Positions 8,154 through 17,075 of a stretch of 64,000 nt of DNA are shown here, piece by piece; the first letter of the stretch is position 1, and each line of letters begins with the position of its first letter. The stretch is from contig DASZBX010000065.1 in NCBI GenBank assembly GCA_035943635.1, forward strand, positions 41,584 through 105,583, given 5' to 3'. A model generated the notes under the pieces. The model was not told where the DNA came from. It saw only the letters and a list, made by a program, of their open reading frames with translations, and made no database searches. Made by a program: the position numbers and the translations under genes. The stretch is from DASZBX01 sp035943635. GTDB lineage: Bacteria; Actinomycetota; Actinomycetes; Streptomycetales; Catenulisporaceae.

Positions 8154-9059
8154 TCAGCAGGCGTGTCCGTTCAGCGTCCACGAACCGGGTGCCGTGGGCG
8201 GGTTGTTCGCCGAGGTGGCTTGGAAGCCGAAGGTGAGGGTTCCGCCGGCCGGTACGGCGCCGTTGTAGCTCTCGTTCGCCACGGTCACCGCACCGCTGCT
8301 GCCGGCGAGGGCGCCGTTCCAGAGGTTGGTGATGGCGCTGCCGGGGGCGAGCGTCATGCCGATGAACCAGGAGGACAGCGCGGCGGCGGTGGTGACGGTG
8401 ACGTCCGCGGTGTACCCGCCCGGCCAGGAGCTCTGGACCTCGAAGTTCGCAGTACACGAGGATCCTGACCCGCCGGAGCCCGGACCGCCGCCAGAGCCGC
8501 CGCCCGAACAGGTCCGGCTCCCACAACCCGCCGTCGTCCGTCGACGTGGCGATTTGTCGAGAGGTAACCCCAGGTGCGGCCCTGGTCGGTGCTCTGCCAG
8601 ACCCGGATCGTCATCCGCGGGCTCGGCGCCACCGCCTGGCCGACCGCCCCGGCCCACGGCAACGTCCCGGCGGCCAACCCGCCGACCTGCTGCGGCACCT
8701 CGAAGATCGTGGTGCAGCACAGGCCGGTGGCCTCGGCGACCGGGTCGGCGACCTGCCCGATCTGGCTGAACCCGGCGCCGCCGTCCGCGCCGGCGAAGAT
8801 CGCGCCGACCGGGTCGCCGGACGGAAAGCCGGTCGCGTCGGCGATCACGTGCGGTTCGCAGCACCCGCATGCTGTAGCCGGATGACGCGCGGATACATCA
8901 GATTCTGTCCGGAGAGTGCCACGACAGAACTCTGAGCAGAGACTGCAGCGACTGAGACCGTGGTATTTGCTGGAACCGTCGCAATGGCCGGGCTGCTGTC
9001 GCAACCACTGTGGCCCCGGCGGCCAACGCCGCGCACCACCCCAACACCCGATATCTCAT
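8154..9059 (-). pseudogene. Broken secreted glycoside hydrolase (BNR/sialidase-like) with CBM2
   Basis: An ATG at 9059 with a perfect GGAGG site opens a signal peptide (MRYRVLGWCAALAAGATVV). The reading then jumps frame to a segment starting TVPANTTVSV, and again to one containing GFPSGDPVGAIFAG, LCCTTIFEVPQQVGG and RVWQSTDQGRTW, which resembles BNR-repeat exo-hydrolases. A third shift reads STDDGGLWEPDL. The catalytic middle is then missing and a Gly/Ser linker leads directly to an intact family 2 cellulose-binding module (from SSCTANFEV to the stop at 8154). At least three frameshifts plus an internal deletion make it non-functional as a single protein. Confidence 0.75.
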
Positions 9060-9203
9060 GGCTCGTTCCTCCAGATCTCCCGCGGCGAGTCCGGTCGGCG
9101 CGCGTCGAGCCGCTCTGTCCGCCGCCTGCGCAGCGTCGCCAAGGCCCGTACCGGCCCAGCAGCCCGTCCGCCCGCTCTGCCTCGGCCTTCGGACGTACCA
9201 GTA

Positions 9204-9225
9204 CTGAAATTTTCAGAAACTTTCG
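9204..9225. promoter_or_regulatory. GAAANTTTC direct-repeat box upstream of broken hydrolase
   Basis: On the minus strand GAAAGTTTC is followed after one base by GAAAATTTC, about 145 bp upstream of the 9059 start. A related pair lies at 10392-10412 before the second broken hydrolase. It is probably an operator for a carbohydrate-responsive repressor; the exact regulator family is not deducible. Confidence 0.4.
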
Positions 9226-9326
9226 AGACCGAGCCGGGTGAATCCCCGCCGAGGAGAGGCCGAAGCCCTTCCGGCGCAACGGGAATCTGTCCTCAGCATC
9301 CTCGAACTCCACCACCTCGCCGTCCA

Positions 9327-9542
9327 TCACCTCGGCCTCATCCGACCACTGCGCCCAAGACTCCGTCTCCTCCTCCATCCCCGGCCACGATCCCGAGGCC
9401 GGGCCGTCCGCTGGCGGGCCCGGGCGATGTTCCTGAGCACCGCAGGAGTCTGCGAATTTATCGCCCTGTCCAGAAGGTCGAGAACCTGCTGCCCGCGTCC
9501 CGCCGCCACCGGATCCGGTCCGTCTAAGGCCTCTGCCGCCAT
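9327..9542 (-). pseudogene. Small ORF with strong ribosome binding site, probably an N-terminal gene remnant
   Basis: ATG at 9542 follows AAGGAG at 8-nt spacing. The first 40 residues (for example GRGQQVLDLLDRAINSQTPA and VLRNIARAR) resemble the N-termini of some actinobacterial membrane proteins. After about residue 42 the frame turns into Arg-rich, non-protein-like sequence, and a neighbouring frame carries an acidic stretch (MEEETESWAQWSDEAE). I read this as the surviving 5' end of a frameshifted or truncated gene. A true 71-residue protein is the alternative. Confidence 0.35.
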
Positions 9543-9975
9543 GCCGGGAACTCCTTAAGATCGTCACGTCGCCCCCGAGTCTTGCACCCGGCCCCGGCCG
9601 AGCGGGCACGATGGTCGACACTGCGCCAAACTGCGATCGTTTGCGTTGTTTTATGTTCGTTTTCCTTGACAACTGGGCAACGGGCGTGTTCACTGAAGAT
9701 CGATCGCGGTGCATTCGCCGCCGGTATCAGAGCAGTGTTCTTGCTCGGTGCGGCGCGGGCCCGCGGTAAGGCGTGATGGAAGCCCGTATCCGGCCAGGCC
9801 CCGGCTCGCGGGTGAGGCCAAGGGCACCGGCCGCGGCACCCGGCACTCAGGCAGCCGGGCACCTCGGCCCTGCCTCCGATTCCCCTACCGGCACGACGCC
9901 ATGCCCTCATGCGCAGACTTCGCAGAGGGTTGACTCGGCGCGTCCATCCACACCCCCACGCAAGGAATACCCGAC
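9543..9975. other. 433-bp non-coding interval with AT-rich GTTT-rich patch
   Basis: No convincing gene is present. The 9630-9672 part is unusually AT-rich for this genome and contains GTTTGCGTTGTTTTATGTTC followed by a consensus TTGACA at 9666-9671, reading toward the secreted-protein gene at 9976. No good -10 hexamer is seen 16-18 bp further on. The GTTT-rich patch may be a regulator site. Confidence 0.4.
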
Positions 9976-10374
9976 ATGACTGTCAAGAAGTTCGCCCAGG
10001 CCGCCGTTCTGGCCGGCGCCCCCGTCCTCGCCCTGGGCTTCGCCGCCACCGCCAACGCCGCCTCGACCCCCGCGGCCCCGGGTTCGGCGCACGCCCCGAA
10101 AGCGTGCAGCCGGCAGCTGATCGGCACGGTCAGCTCGCCGGAGTACCTGGAGGCCAGCGCGCCCGCCGCCGGGAAGTACACCGTCGAGTACGACGTCACC
10201 GGCACCGCCTACTTCGACACGTACGTCAACGGCACCGAACTCGGCTATGTCGGCGGCGGGACCGGCACGTACCACACCCGGTCGTTCTCGCTCTCCGCGG
10301 GCGGCGTGCTCGTCCAGGTCGCCGGACCGGAGGGCAGCGGGCAGGCGAAGGTCTACCTCGACCAGGTCTGCTAA
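9976..10374 (+). CDS. Small secreted protein with one likely disulfide
   Basis: This 132-residue protein starts with a classical signal peptide (MTVKKFAQAAVLAGAP, cleavage probably after TANA at about residue 28). The mature domain of about 100 residues is beta-rich (YTVEYDVTGTAYFDTYVNG). It has exactly two Cys, near residue 46 and at the C-terminal residue, suggesting a disulfide that closes the fold. It resembles no family I can name; small secreted beta-sandwich proteins like this are common in sporulating actinobacteria. A hairpin terminator follows. Confidence 0.7.
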   Translation: MTVKKFAQAAVLAGAPVLALGFAATANAASTPAAPGSAHAPKACSRQLIGTVSSPEYLEASAPAAGKYTVEYDVTGTAYFDTYVNGTELGYVGGGTGTYHTRSFSLSAGGVLVQVAGPEGSGQAKVYLDQVC

Positions 10375-10391
10375 TTTTCGGCTGAGAATCT

Positions 10392-10412
10392 CTGAAGTTT
10401 AAGAAAGTTTCA
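10392..10412. promoter_or_regulatory. GAA-GTTT / GAAAGTTTC repeat box before second broken hydrolase
   Basis: GAAGTTTA and GAAAGTTTC lie in tandem in the same arrangement as the 9204-9225 box. It is about 187 bp upstream of the 10599 start and just before a terminator hairpin. Confidence 0.35.
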
Positions 10413-10418
10413 GAACAT

Positions 10419-10457
10419 CCGGCGGTCCCGCATCCCCAGGCGCGGGCCGCCGGGTTT
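10419..10457 (+). terminator. Hairpin terminator after the small secreted protein
   Basis: CCGGCGG-T-CCCGC pairs with GCGGGCCGCCGG across an 11-base loop with one bulge, followed by TTTCTGTT. It lies 45 bp downstream of the stop at 10374. Confidence 0.65.
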
Positions 10458-10598
10458 CTGTTGTGCCACGTCACAGCACACGCCCGCCTCCCCAGACCCG
10501 CCCGCGCACACCAGCGCCGCACAACACCGCGTTGGCCAGGACCGGCCGCAGCACTACGTTTCCATACCACCGCCGCCCACTCGAAGGAGCCGGTCCCG

Positions 10599-12118
10599 AT
10601 GCACCCGCCCCGACCGATGCGCCCCATGCACCGCGCCGCCCGCAGCGCGAGACGTTTCGGCGCCGTCCTGTGCTGCGTCGCCGCCGGCCTGATCCCGGCC
10701 GCGCTCGCCGCACCCGCCGCCCAGGCGGTGACCGACTCCGAAGTCATCACCGTCGACACCGGCCAGCAGTCCGGCGCCCTGACCAAAGCCGGGCTCGGCA
10801 CGCTCTTCGGGGTGGCGACCTACCCGCGGGGCTGCTTGCGGGCACCGGCGTCACCATGGACGCCCGGTTCAACGACCTGGTACCCGGCTTCCCCTACCAG
10901 TGGCAGAACCTGGCCACCTGGCAGAGCCAGATCGCCACCGCGATGAGCCAGGTCGAGACGGACAAGGCCGAGATCTACGCCATCGCTCCGTTCAACGAGC
11001 CGGACAACAAGTTCCAGGGCGCCTTCATGACCGACCCCGCGTTGCAGGGCTCCACCTACGACGCCCGGGTGAACTACCTGTGGACCGTCACGGTGCGCCA
11101 GATCCGGGCCGTCGACGCGTCCATCCCGGTGATCGGGCCCAACTACGAGTTCTACACTCCCTGGTCCGATGCCGGCGACCAGACCCGGATGCAGAACTTC
11201 TTGCAGAACGCCATCGCCACCGGCACCACGCCGACCATCATCGGCTGGCACAGCCTCGGCCCGAGCCCCGGCGACGTTCCGGCCGCGCTGACCGGCTACT
11301 ACCGGCCGCTCGAACAGCAGCCGAACGTCCCCGGGGCCCCGCTGCCGGTCGACGTGGAGGAATACGGGCCGGGCACCGACGACTTCGAGGGCGTGCCCGG
11401 GTCGATGGTGAAGTTCTGGGTCGAGTTCGAACGCTACGGAGTCTCGCACGCCGACATGGGCATCTACACCAACCCCGGCCCGCTCGGCAACAGTCTGCGA
11501 CGTACCTTCGGCGGCGCGCTGGAACCCGACGGCGGCTGGTACATGATGAACTGGTACAAGCAGATGCAGGGCCAACGCATCTTCGTCAGCCGCTGGGACA
11601 CCCGGCACTATCAGGCCACTGGTGGCCTCGCCTCCTGGGATCCGGCTGGCAAGTCCGTGACGGTCCTGGTCGGCGGTGAGGACACCGACGTCGGTGTCAA
11701 TGTCCTGGGTCTGGCCGCGCGCGGGCTCGGACCGAACGTGCGCGTCCAACTCGACTACACCGCATGGACCACGGACCCGAACGCCACCAACGCGAACGTG
11801 CAGGACGGCGGCGACCCGGAGACCGGCACCTTCAACCTCTGCGACAAGACCATGCCGCTGGACTCCTCGGGCAACCTGACCGTCCCGATCAACCGGATGG
11901 AAGGCTACAACGGCTACCGCATCGTGATCTCCCCGGCCGGCCCCACGGGCTCGTACCCGACAAAGTACGAGGCCGAATACGCCACCGTCACGGACGCGAA
12001 CCTCTCAGTCTTCGACTACGACTCGCTGCCGGACTGCGTGGGCGGCATCAACAACGCCGACAGCTCGGTCAACTTCGCGATCGACGCCCCGGCCGCCGGA
12101 AACTACACCCTGACGTGA
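10599..12118 (+). pseudogene. Frameshifted secreted glycoside hydrolase (TIM-barrel, GH39-like) with truncated CBM6/35
   Basis: ATG at 10599 (AAGGAG upstream) opens a long signal peptide ending near APAAQA and the start of the mature protein (GTLFGVATYP). At about 10835 the frame changes and the rest reads in the -1/+2 frame: GVTMDARFNDLVPGFPYQW, then the likely acid/base APFNEPDNK and the likely nucleophile DVEEYGPGTDD, typical of clan A glycosidases. A galactose-binding module begins (YEAEYATVTDANL) but stops after about 50 residues at 12118. Both the frameshift and the missing module end indicate decay. Which GH family it belongs to is uncertain. Confidence 0.7.
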
Positions 12119-12159
12119 GCTGACCCGCGGCGGCAGGCCGACACCCGTCGACGCGGGTA

Positions 12160-12675
12160 TCAGTTGACGCTGATACTGGCCTCGGCAAGCCGCCCGAGGG
12201 CCGGGATGGCGGCCAGGATGACCTCCCGGTCCTCATCCGGCAGGTCGGCCATGAGTTCGTCGAGGAAGCCGGCTTCCTGGCGGCCGAAGTCGTGCAGCGC
12301 GTCGCGGCCCTGGTCGGTCAGGCTCACCCGGATCGCCCGGCCGTCCGAGTCGTCTCTGATCCGCTGGACGAGGCCGGTGGTCTCCAGTCCGCTGACCACC
12401 GTGGTGGCGGTCGGCTGGGAGCACTGGACGCGTTGGGCCAGTTCGCCGATCCGGACCGGCCCGACGCCGATCAGGTGGCTGAGCACGAGCAGCTGGGTGA
12501 AGTTCAGCGAGCTGGCCGGGAGCACGGCGCGCATGCCCCGGACCAGCCGGTGAACGGCCAGCATCAGCTCGAGCGCCGGCCGGCCGGCCGTGTCCGGAGC
12601 CGGATCGTTGCCCGATATCTGAACATCCGCCGCATCGACTGCCAACCCGTCCGTAGGTTCCCTCGTCGTCACCAC
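12160..12675 (-). CDS. MarR-family transcriptional regulator
   Basis: This 171-residue protein has a disordered N-terminus of about 35 residues and a winged-helix MarR core, with recognition helix segment CSQPTATTVVSGLETTGLV and wing DDSDGRAIRVSLTDQG. Helical dimerisation regions lie at both ends. The GTG at 12675 is chosen because GGAGGGGAG precedes it; an upstream TTG at 12693 overlaps that site. It lies 42 bp downstream of asnB on the same strand, so the two are probably co-transcribed. The palindrome upstream of asnB (14613-14627) is its best candidate operator. It converges with the truncated hydrolase gene. Confidence 0.9.
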   Translation of the reverse strand: MVTTREPTDGLAVDAADVQISGNDPAPDTAGRPALELMLAVHRLVRGMRAVLPASSLNFTQLLVLSHLIGVGPVRIGELAQRVQCSQPTATTVVSGLETTGLVQRIRDDSDGRAIRVSLTDQGRDALHDFGRQEAGFLDELMADLPDEDREVILAAIPALGRLAEASISVN

Positions 12676-12717
12676 TGGCTCCCCTCCGCCCAAGCCGGAA
12701 GGGTCCGGCCGTGTGGT

Positions 12718-14565
12718 TCAGGAGGTTCGCACCTCGGGGCGGTAGATGTCCAGCCAGGCAGCCAGATCCAGGCACCGTTCGAGGCTGTGCCGGGACATCG
12801 TGTCGATCGCCGACGGATCGGCCTGCACCAGGGCCCTGAGCCACTCGCGGTTGACCACGTCGAAGATCGGGCTGTCCGCCGCGGTGAGCAGCTCCTGCGC
12901 CTGCAGCTGCAACATGGACGGGTACTTCGGGTCCTGAGTCGACGGGTACGGGCTCTTCACCCGCTCGACCACCGACTGCGGCAGCACATCCCGGGTCGCT
13001 CCGCGCAGCAGGCTCTTCTCCCGGCCGTCGTAGGTCTTGAGCGACCACGGCGTGTTGTACACGTACTCGACCAGCCGGTGGTCGCAGAACGGCACCCGGA
13101 CCTCCAGCCCGACCGCCATGCTCATCCGGTCCTTGCGGTCCAGCAGCATCCGGACGAACCGGGTCAGGTGCAGGTAGCAGATCACGCGCATCCGCCGCTC
13201 GTGCTCGCTCTCGCCCGGCAGCGTGGCGACCTCCGCGACGGCGCTCGCGTACCGGTCGTTGAGGTAGCCGACCGTGTCCAGCTTCTCGGCCAGGCCCGGG
13301 TTCAGCAGCTGCGGGGCGCTCAGGCCCGGCCGGTCCAGGCTCATCGCGGCCAGCCAGGGGAAGCTGTCGGACTGCTGCACCTCGGGCAGGTGGAACCAGC
13401 GGTAGCCGCCGAACACCTCGTCGGCGGACTCGCCGGACAGCGCGACCGTGGACTGCTCCCGGATCGCCTTGAACAGCAGGTACAGCGAGGCGTCCATGTC
13501 GCCGCGGCCGGCCGGGAGGTCGTTGGCGCGCACCACGGTCCGGCGCACGGCCGGGTCCGACAGCTCGTCGGAGTTCAGCACCACGTCCTGGTGCTGGGAG
13601 TGCACGTGCTCGGCGACGTCGTGCACGAACGGGCTGTCGTTGGTCGGCCGCAGCTCGTCGGCGGTGAAGTTCTCCGCCTGGCCGACGAAGTCGACCGCGA
13701 AGCTGCGCACCGTCTCGCCGCGTTCGCCCAGCTGCTTGGCGGCCAACGCGGTCAGCGCGCTGGAGTCCAGGCCGCCGGAGAGCAGCACGCAGCGCGGCAC
13801 GTCCGCGACCAGCTGACGGGCGACGATGTCGTCGAGCAGCTCACGGACGTGCGTGACAGTGGTCTGCTGGTCGTCGGTGTGCTCCCTGGTCTCCAGCCGC
13901 CAGTACACCGAGGTGTGCACGCCGTTGTGGTCGACGGTGACCACGGTGCCGGGCTCGACCTCGTGCATCCCGGCCCAGACGGCGTGGCCGGGGGTCTTGG
14001 CGAACGTGAACAGTTCGCGCAGCCCGTCCAGGTCGATGGCCGCGGTGGCGAGCGGGTTGGCCAGGATGGCCTTGGGCTCGGAGCCGAACAGCACGCCGTC
14101 GGCGGTGGGGTAGAAGAAGAACGGCTTGATCCCCATCCGGTCGCGGATCATCACGAGCTTCTCGGTGCGCGAGTCCCAGATGGCGAAGGCGTACATGCCG
14201 TTGAGGCGTTCGGCCATCGCCTCGCCCCATTCGAGGTAGGCGTGCAGCACGACCTCGGTGTCGCTGGTGGTGCGGAAGGTGTGTCCGCGCCGGAGCAGCT
14301 CGCCGCGCAGCTCGGTGAAGTTGTAGGCCTCGCCGCTGTAGACCATGGCCAGGGTGCCCTGCGGGGTGTCCAGCGTCATCGGCTGGGCGCCGCCCTCGAT
14401 GTCGATCACGGACAGCCGCCGGTGGCCCAGCGCGGCGTGCCGGTCCAGCCAGACGCCCCGGGCGTCCGGGCCGCGGCAGGCCATGGTCTCGGTCATCGTG
14501 TCCAGAGTGGGCCGGGCCCGGGTCAGGTCGTGATCGAAGCCCACCCAGCCGGTGATACCGCACAT
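12718..14565 (-). CDS. asnB: Asparagine synthase (glutamine-hydrolysing)
   Basis: This 615-residue cytoplasmic enzyme makes asparagine, or amidates another carboxylate, using glutamine and ATP. The class II glutaminase domain (residues 1 to about 200) has the catalytic Cys2 directly after Met (MCGITGWVGF). The synthetase domain has the pyrophosphate loop LLSGGLDSS at about residue 258 and a conserved GLEVRVPFCDHRLVEY segment. Length and motifs fit AsnB. A linked MarR regulator is unusual for housekeeping asnB and suggests a regulated, possibly secondary-metabolite or stress-related amidotransferase. Confidence 0.92.
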   Translation of the reverse strand: MCGITGWVGFDHDLTRARPTLDTMTETMACRGPDARGVWLDRHAALGHRRLSVIDIEGGAQPMTLDTPQGTLAMVYSGEAYNFTELRGELLRRGHTFRTTSDTEVVLHAYLEWGEAMAERLNGMYAFAIWDSRTEKLVMIRDRMGIKPFFFYPTADGVLFGSEPKAILANPLATAAIDLDGLRELFTFAKTPGHAVWAGMHEVEPGTVVTVDHNGVHTSVYWRLETREHTDDQQTTVTHVRELLDDIVARQLVADVPRCVLLSGGLDSSALTALAAKQLGERGETVRSFAVDFVGQAENFTADELRPTNDSPFVHDVAEHVHSQHQDVVLNSDELSDPAVRRTVVRANDLPAGRGDMDASLYLLFKAIREQSTVALSGESADEVFGGYRWFHLPEVQQSDSFPWLAAMSLDRPGLSAPQLLNPGLAEKLDTVGYLNDRYASAVAEVATLPGESEHERRMRVICYLHLTRFVRMLLDRKDRMSMAVGLEVRVPFCDHRLVEYVYNTPWSLKTYDGREKSLLRGATRDVLPQSVVERVKSPYPSTQDPKYPSMLQLQAQELLTAADSPIFDVVNREWLRALVQADPSAIDTMSRHSLERCLDLAAWLDIYRPEVRTS

Positions 14566-14923
14566 AGCAGTTTCCTCTTCGTGTTCGCCTCGTTACTGGC
14601 TCGTTAACAATATTCATAGCCTATGAAACGAACTTCGGCGAGCGCTCACCGCGCGCGATCGGGTGAATCCGCACGGTCGACACAGGGTTCTGCCTTGTCA
14701 GAGGGCCGTTTCGAGGCGGTGTGAGCTGGGTCACCTCGGCCGAGTGGCCTAGTGAGCAGCTGACTGCGATACCGTTGCGCCGCCGAATGCGCTGTCCGCG
14801 CTGTCCACGCTGCGTGACGCGTTCCTGCGCGCCACCGCCGACACCGAGCCCCCGCTCGCGCCGGCATCCGCCGCCGCCGAAAGACGCGATTCGCAGCCGA
14901 TCCCGAGAAGGCGCCCGCTGCGC
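14566..14923. other. 358-bp intergenic region upstream of asnB
   Basis: This holds the asnB leader and the palindrome at 14613-14627. Beyond about 14760 a short plus-strand coding-like stretch (ALSALSTLRDAFLRA) could be a gene remnant, but it has no start or family match I recognise. I see no gene here. Confidence 0.4.
14613..14627. promoter_or_regulatory. Perfect 15-bp palindrome, candidate MarR operator
   Basis: TTCATAG-C-CTATGAA is a perfect 7-bp inverted repeat around one base, 48 bp upstream of the asnB start, in an AT-rich pocket. MarR-family proteins bind such short palindromes, and a marR gene lies in the same operon. Confidence 0.55.
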
Positions 14924-16039
14924 TCAGGCGGGTTGGAAGAACTCGAGCAGCTTCTGGGCGGCGTCCGGCGAGGAGAGCATGCGGTGCATCTCCTCGGACG
15001 CCCGGGCGACGGCGCTGGTACGTTCGAACATCTCCTGTTCGTATTCTGCGACGGCGGCGGGGATGTCGTCCGGGTGCGCGGCCAGGGCGAGGCCGAGCAG
15101 GGCGCCGTCGAGCAGCGCCATGTTGGCGCCCTGGCCGATCGCCGGCATCAGGTGCGCGGCGTCGCCGAGCAGCGTCACGCCCGGTGTCGACGGCCAGGTC
15201 AGGCCGATCGGGAGGGTGCTGTACGCCCGGGGCTGGATCGTGTCGTCGCAGGCTGCGATCAGGGCGGTGAACCGCGGGTCCCAGCCGGCGTGCAATTCGA
15301 TCAGCCGGGCCCGGGCGGCGGCCGGGTCGTCGAACGGGATCCCGCTGGTGGCGAACCAGTCTTCGGGGGTGTTGTAGAAGCTCAGGCCGATCCGGACCCG
15401 GCCGTCGCCGTTGCGCTGGGCCGCCAGGGACCGGCCGTCGCCGAACACCCAGTAGTTGCCCCGCCCGACCATCGCCGCGAGGTCGGGGTGGGTGCGGTCG
15501 ATGTCGGGGATGCCGATCTCGACCACGTTCTGACCGATGTGCGCCGGCCGGGCGTCGGTGACCAGCGGGCGGACCCGGGACTGGGCGCCGTCGGCGCCGA
15601 CCAGCAGGTCATACGGCGCACTGCTGCCGTCGGCGAAGCGCAGCAGGCCGTTGTCGGCGGACTCGAACACGTGTCCCCAGCGCACCGTGTGGTCCGGGAG
15701 GGAGTCCAGCAGCAGGGTGCGCAGGTCGGTGCGGTCGACCTCGGGCCGGTCGAGCGGGGTGTCGTCGGGGGTGTCCTCTTGCAACAGCAGGGTGCCGTCC
15801 GGGGTGAGCAGACGCATGTCCTGGCCTTCGCCCCGGGCGACCGCGTAGAACTGCTCGATCAGTCCGGCTTCGCGTAAGGCACGCTGCCCGGTTTTGACGT
15901 GCAGATCGAGCATGCCGCCCTGGCCGCGTGCCTCGCGGGAGGAGTCGCGTTCGTAGACGACGGCGTCGATGCCGTTCACGTGCAGCATCCGGGCAAGCAG
16001 CAGCCCGCCCGGGCCGGCTCCCACGATGGCGATGGTCAT
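14924..16039 (-). CDS. FAD-dependent monooxygenase (TetX/PHBH type)
   Basis: This 371-residue flavoprotein has the N-terminal Rossmann motif GAGPGGLLLARML (residues 7-19). A central GADGAQSRVRPLV holds the GD/NADPH-linked motif, and GDAAHLMPAIGQGANMAL (about 290) binds the FAD ribityl chain. It would hydroxylate an aromatic or antibiotic substrate using NAD(P)H and O2. TetX-like enzymes inactivate tetracyclines and others act in biosynthesis; the sequence does not decide. ATG at 16039 is preceded by GGGG. It stands alone, with no adjacent partner gene. Confidence 0.88.
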   Translation of the reverse strand: MTIAIVGAGPGGLLLARMLHVNGIDAVVYERDSSREARGQGGMLDLHVKTGQRALREAGLIEQFYAVARGEGQDMRLLTPDGTLLLQEDTPDDTPLDRPEVDRTDLRTLLLDSLPDHTVRWGHVFESADNGLLRFADGSSAPYDLLVGADGAQSRVRPLVTDARPAHIGQNVVEIGIPDIDRTHPDLAAMVGRGNYWVFGDGRSLAAQRNGDGRVRIGLSFYNTPEDWFATSGIPFDDPAAARARLIELHAGWDPRFTALIAACDDTIQPRAYSTLPIGLTWPSTPGVTLLGDAAHLMPAIGQGANMALLDGALLGLALAAHPDDIPAAVAEYEQEMFERTSAVARASEEMHRMLSSPDAAQKLLEFFQPA

Positions 16040-16179
16040 GGCTACCCCGATTTGCTGTCTCAGCCGATGCATTGCATGTCTGACGCCACTGTAACCGGCC
16101 GGGTGATGCATCGTCGCCAGGGTGCCGCGAAGGCGCCGCGGCTGTGGGACACCAGGTCCACGTTCTAGTGTCCCGGACG

Positions 16180-16464
16180 TCATCGGCGCACGGACGCCAC
16201 CTCCCGGCGCTCCCGTGGCGATGCGTCGCGGGCGCAGCGGAAGCCGAGGTTGCCGGTGGAGGTGTCGGGGGTGTCGCGGGTGCGGGCGGCCACTCGGTAG
16301 CGGTTGCAGTAGGACTCGTGGCACAGGTACGAGCCGCCGCGCATGACGCGGGCGGGGTCGGCGGGCGACCAGCGGTCGGCGCGCCATTCCCAGACGTTGC
16401 CGGCAACGTTGTACAGGCCGAATCCGTTGGGCGGGAAGGCGTCGACGGGTGCGGTGCCGCGCAA
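16180..16464 (-). pseudogene. 3' fragment of a formylglycine-generating enzyme (sulfatase-modifying factor) gene
   Basis: About 94 codons match the C-terminal third of FGE, which oxidises a sulfatase Cys to formylglycine. NVAGNVWEW and the active-site block [15 protein letters not shown] with both catalytic Cys are intact, and the normal C-terminus GFRCARDA follows. Upstream of about 16464 the homology stops with no start codon (only TTG in frame) and no N-terminal domain. The full family length is about 300 residues. The break coincides with the break of the divergent HD-domain gene. Confidence 0.8.
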
Positions 16465-16544
16465 GCGCGCTCGACCGGCGCGTCACGATCTCGCTTCGGG
16501 TCGTATCTTGTCCTTCCAGGATGGCGGCGCCGGGTCGACACGGC

Positions 16545-17011
16545 TATCGGTGATGCTGCTGGCCGAGTACTCCGACACGCCGATCGACGCCGCCAGAACC
16601 GTGCAGCTCACGCTGGTGCACGACCTGGTCGAGATCTACGCGGGCGACACGTTCCTCTACGACCCCGTCGCGACCGCCGACCAACCCGAACGCGAGCAGG
16701 CGGCGGCCGACCGCTTGTTCGCCCTTCTGCCGCAGGACCAGGCAGAACACTGGCGGGGGCTGTGGGACGAGTTCGAGGCCCGGGAAACCGCCGAGGCCCG
16801 GTTCGCCAAGGCGATGGACCGGCTCCAGCCGTTGCTGCTCAACTTCAACAACAAGGGCGGCACCTGGCACACGCCGGGAGTCACGGACGCCGAGGTGCGC
16901 GGCCGCAAGGCGGTCATCGGCGACGCGTCGACCCCGCTGTGGAACTACGCGCGCCGGCTCATCGACCTGGGCGCCGAGCGCGGGTGGGTGGACCGAGCGG
17001 CCGAGGAATGA
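16545..17011 (+). pseudogene. 5'-truncated HD-domain hydrolase gene (YfbR-like)
   Basis: The frame carries LVHDLVEIYAGDTF, the HD pair of a metal phosphohydrolase, and a normal C-terminal half with a natural stop. The first metal-ligand region (usually an EHSWH-type motif) is absent; recognisable homology begins at LLAEYSDTPIDAAR. An ATG at 16553 exists but has no ribosome binding site and would make a protein lacking an essential His. I therefore call it a pseudogene. Confidence 0.7.
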
Positions 17012-17075
17012 GACCGCTGATGTATCGTCGACGGGTTCTGCGACGGCCCGGCACCGACCGAGAACGGCGCAGCAA

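Noticed and set aside
9524..9910. Minus-strand open frame of 128 codons
   Set aside because: Composition is not protein-like, it has no ribosome binding site, and it overlaps an AT-rich regulatory-looking patch.
12292..14607. Long plus-strand open frame opposite asnB
   Set aside because: It is antisense to the intact asnB and has low-complexity composition with no motif.
16067..16115. Two GATGCAT-containing sites upstream of the FAD monooxygenase as operators
   Set aside because: GATGCATTGCATGTC and GTGATGCATCGTC are only weakly alike and short. I could not distinguish them from chance.
16553..17011. Functional short HD hydrolase starting at ATG 16553
   Set aside because: There is no ribosome binding site, and the first metal-binding His segment of the family is missing.
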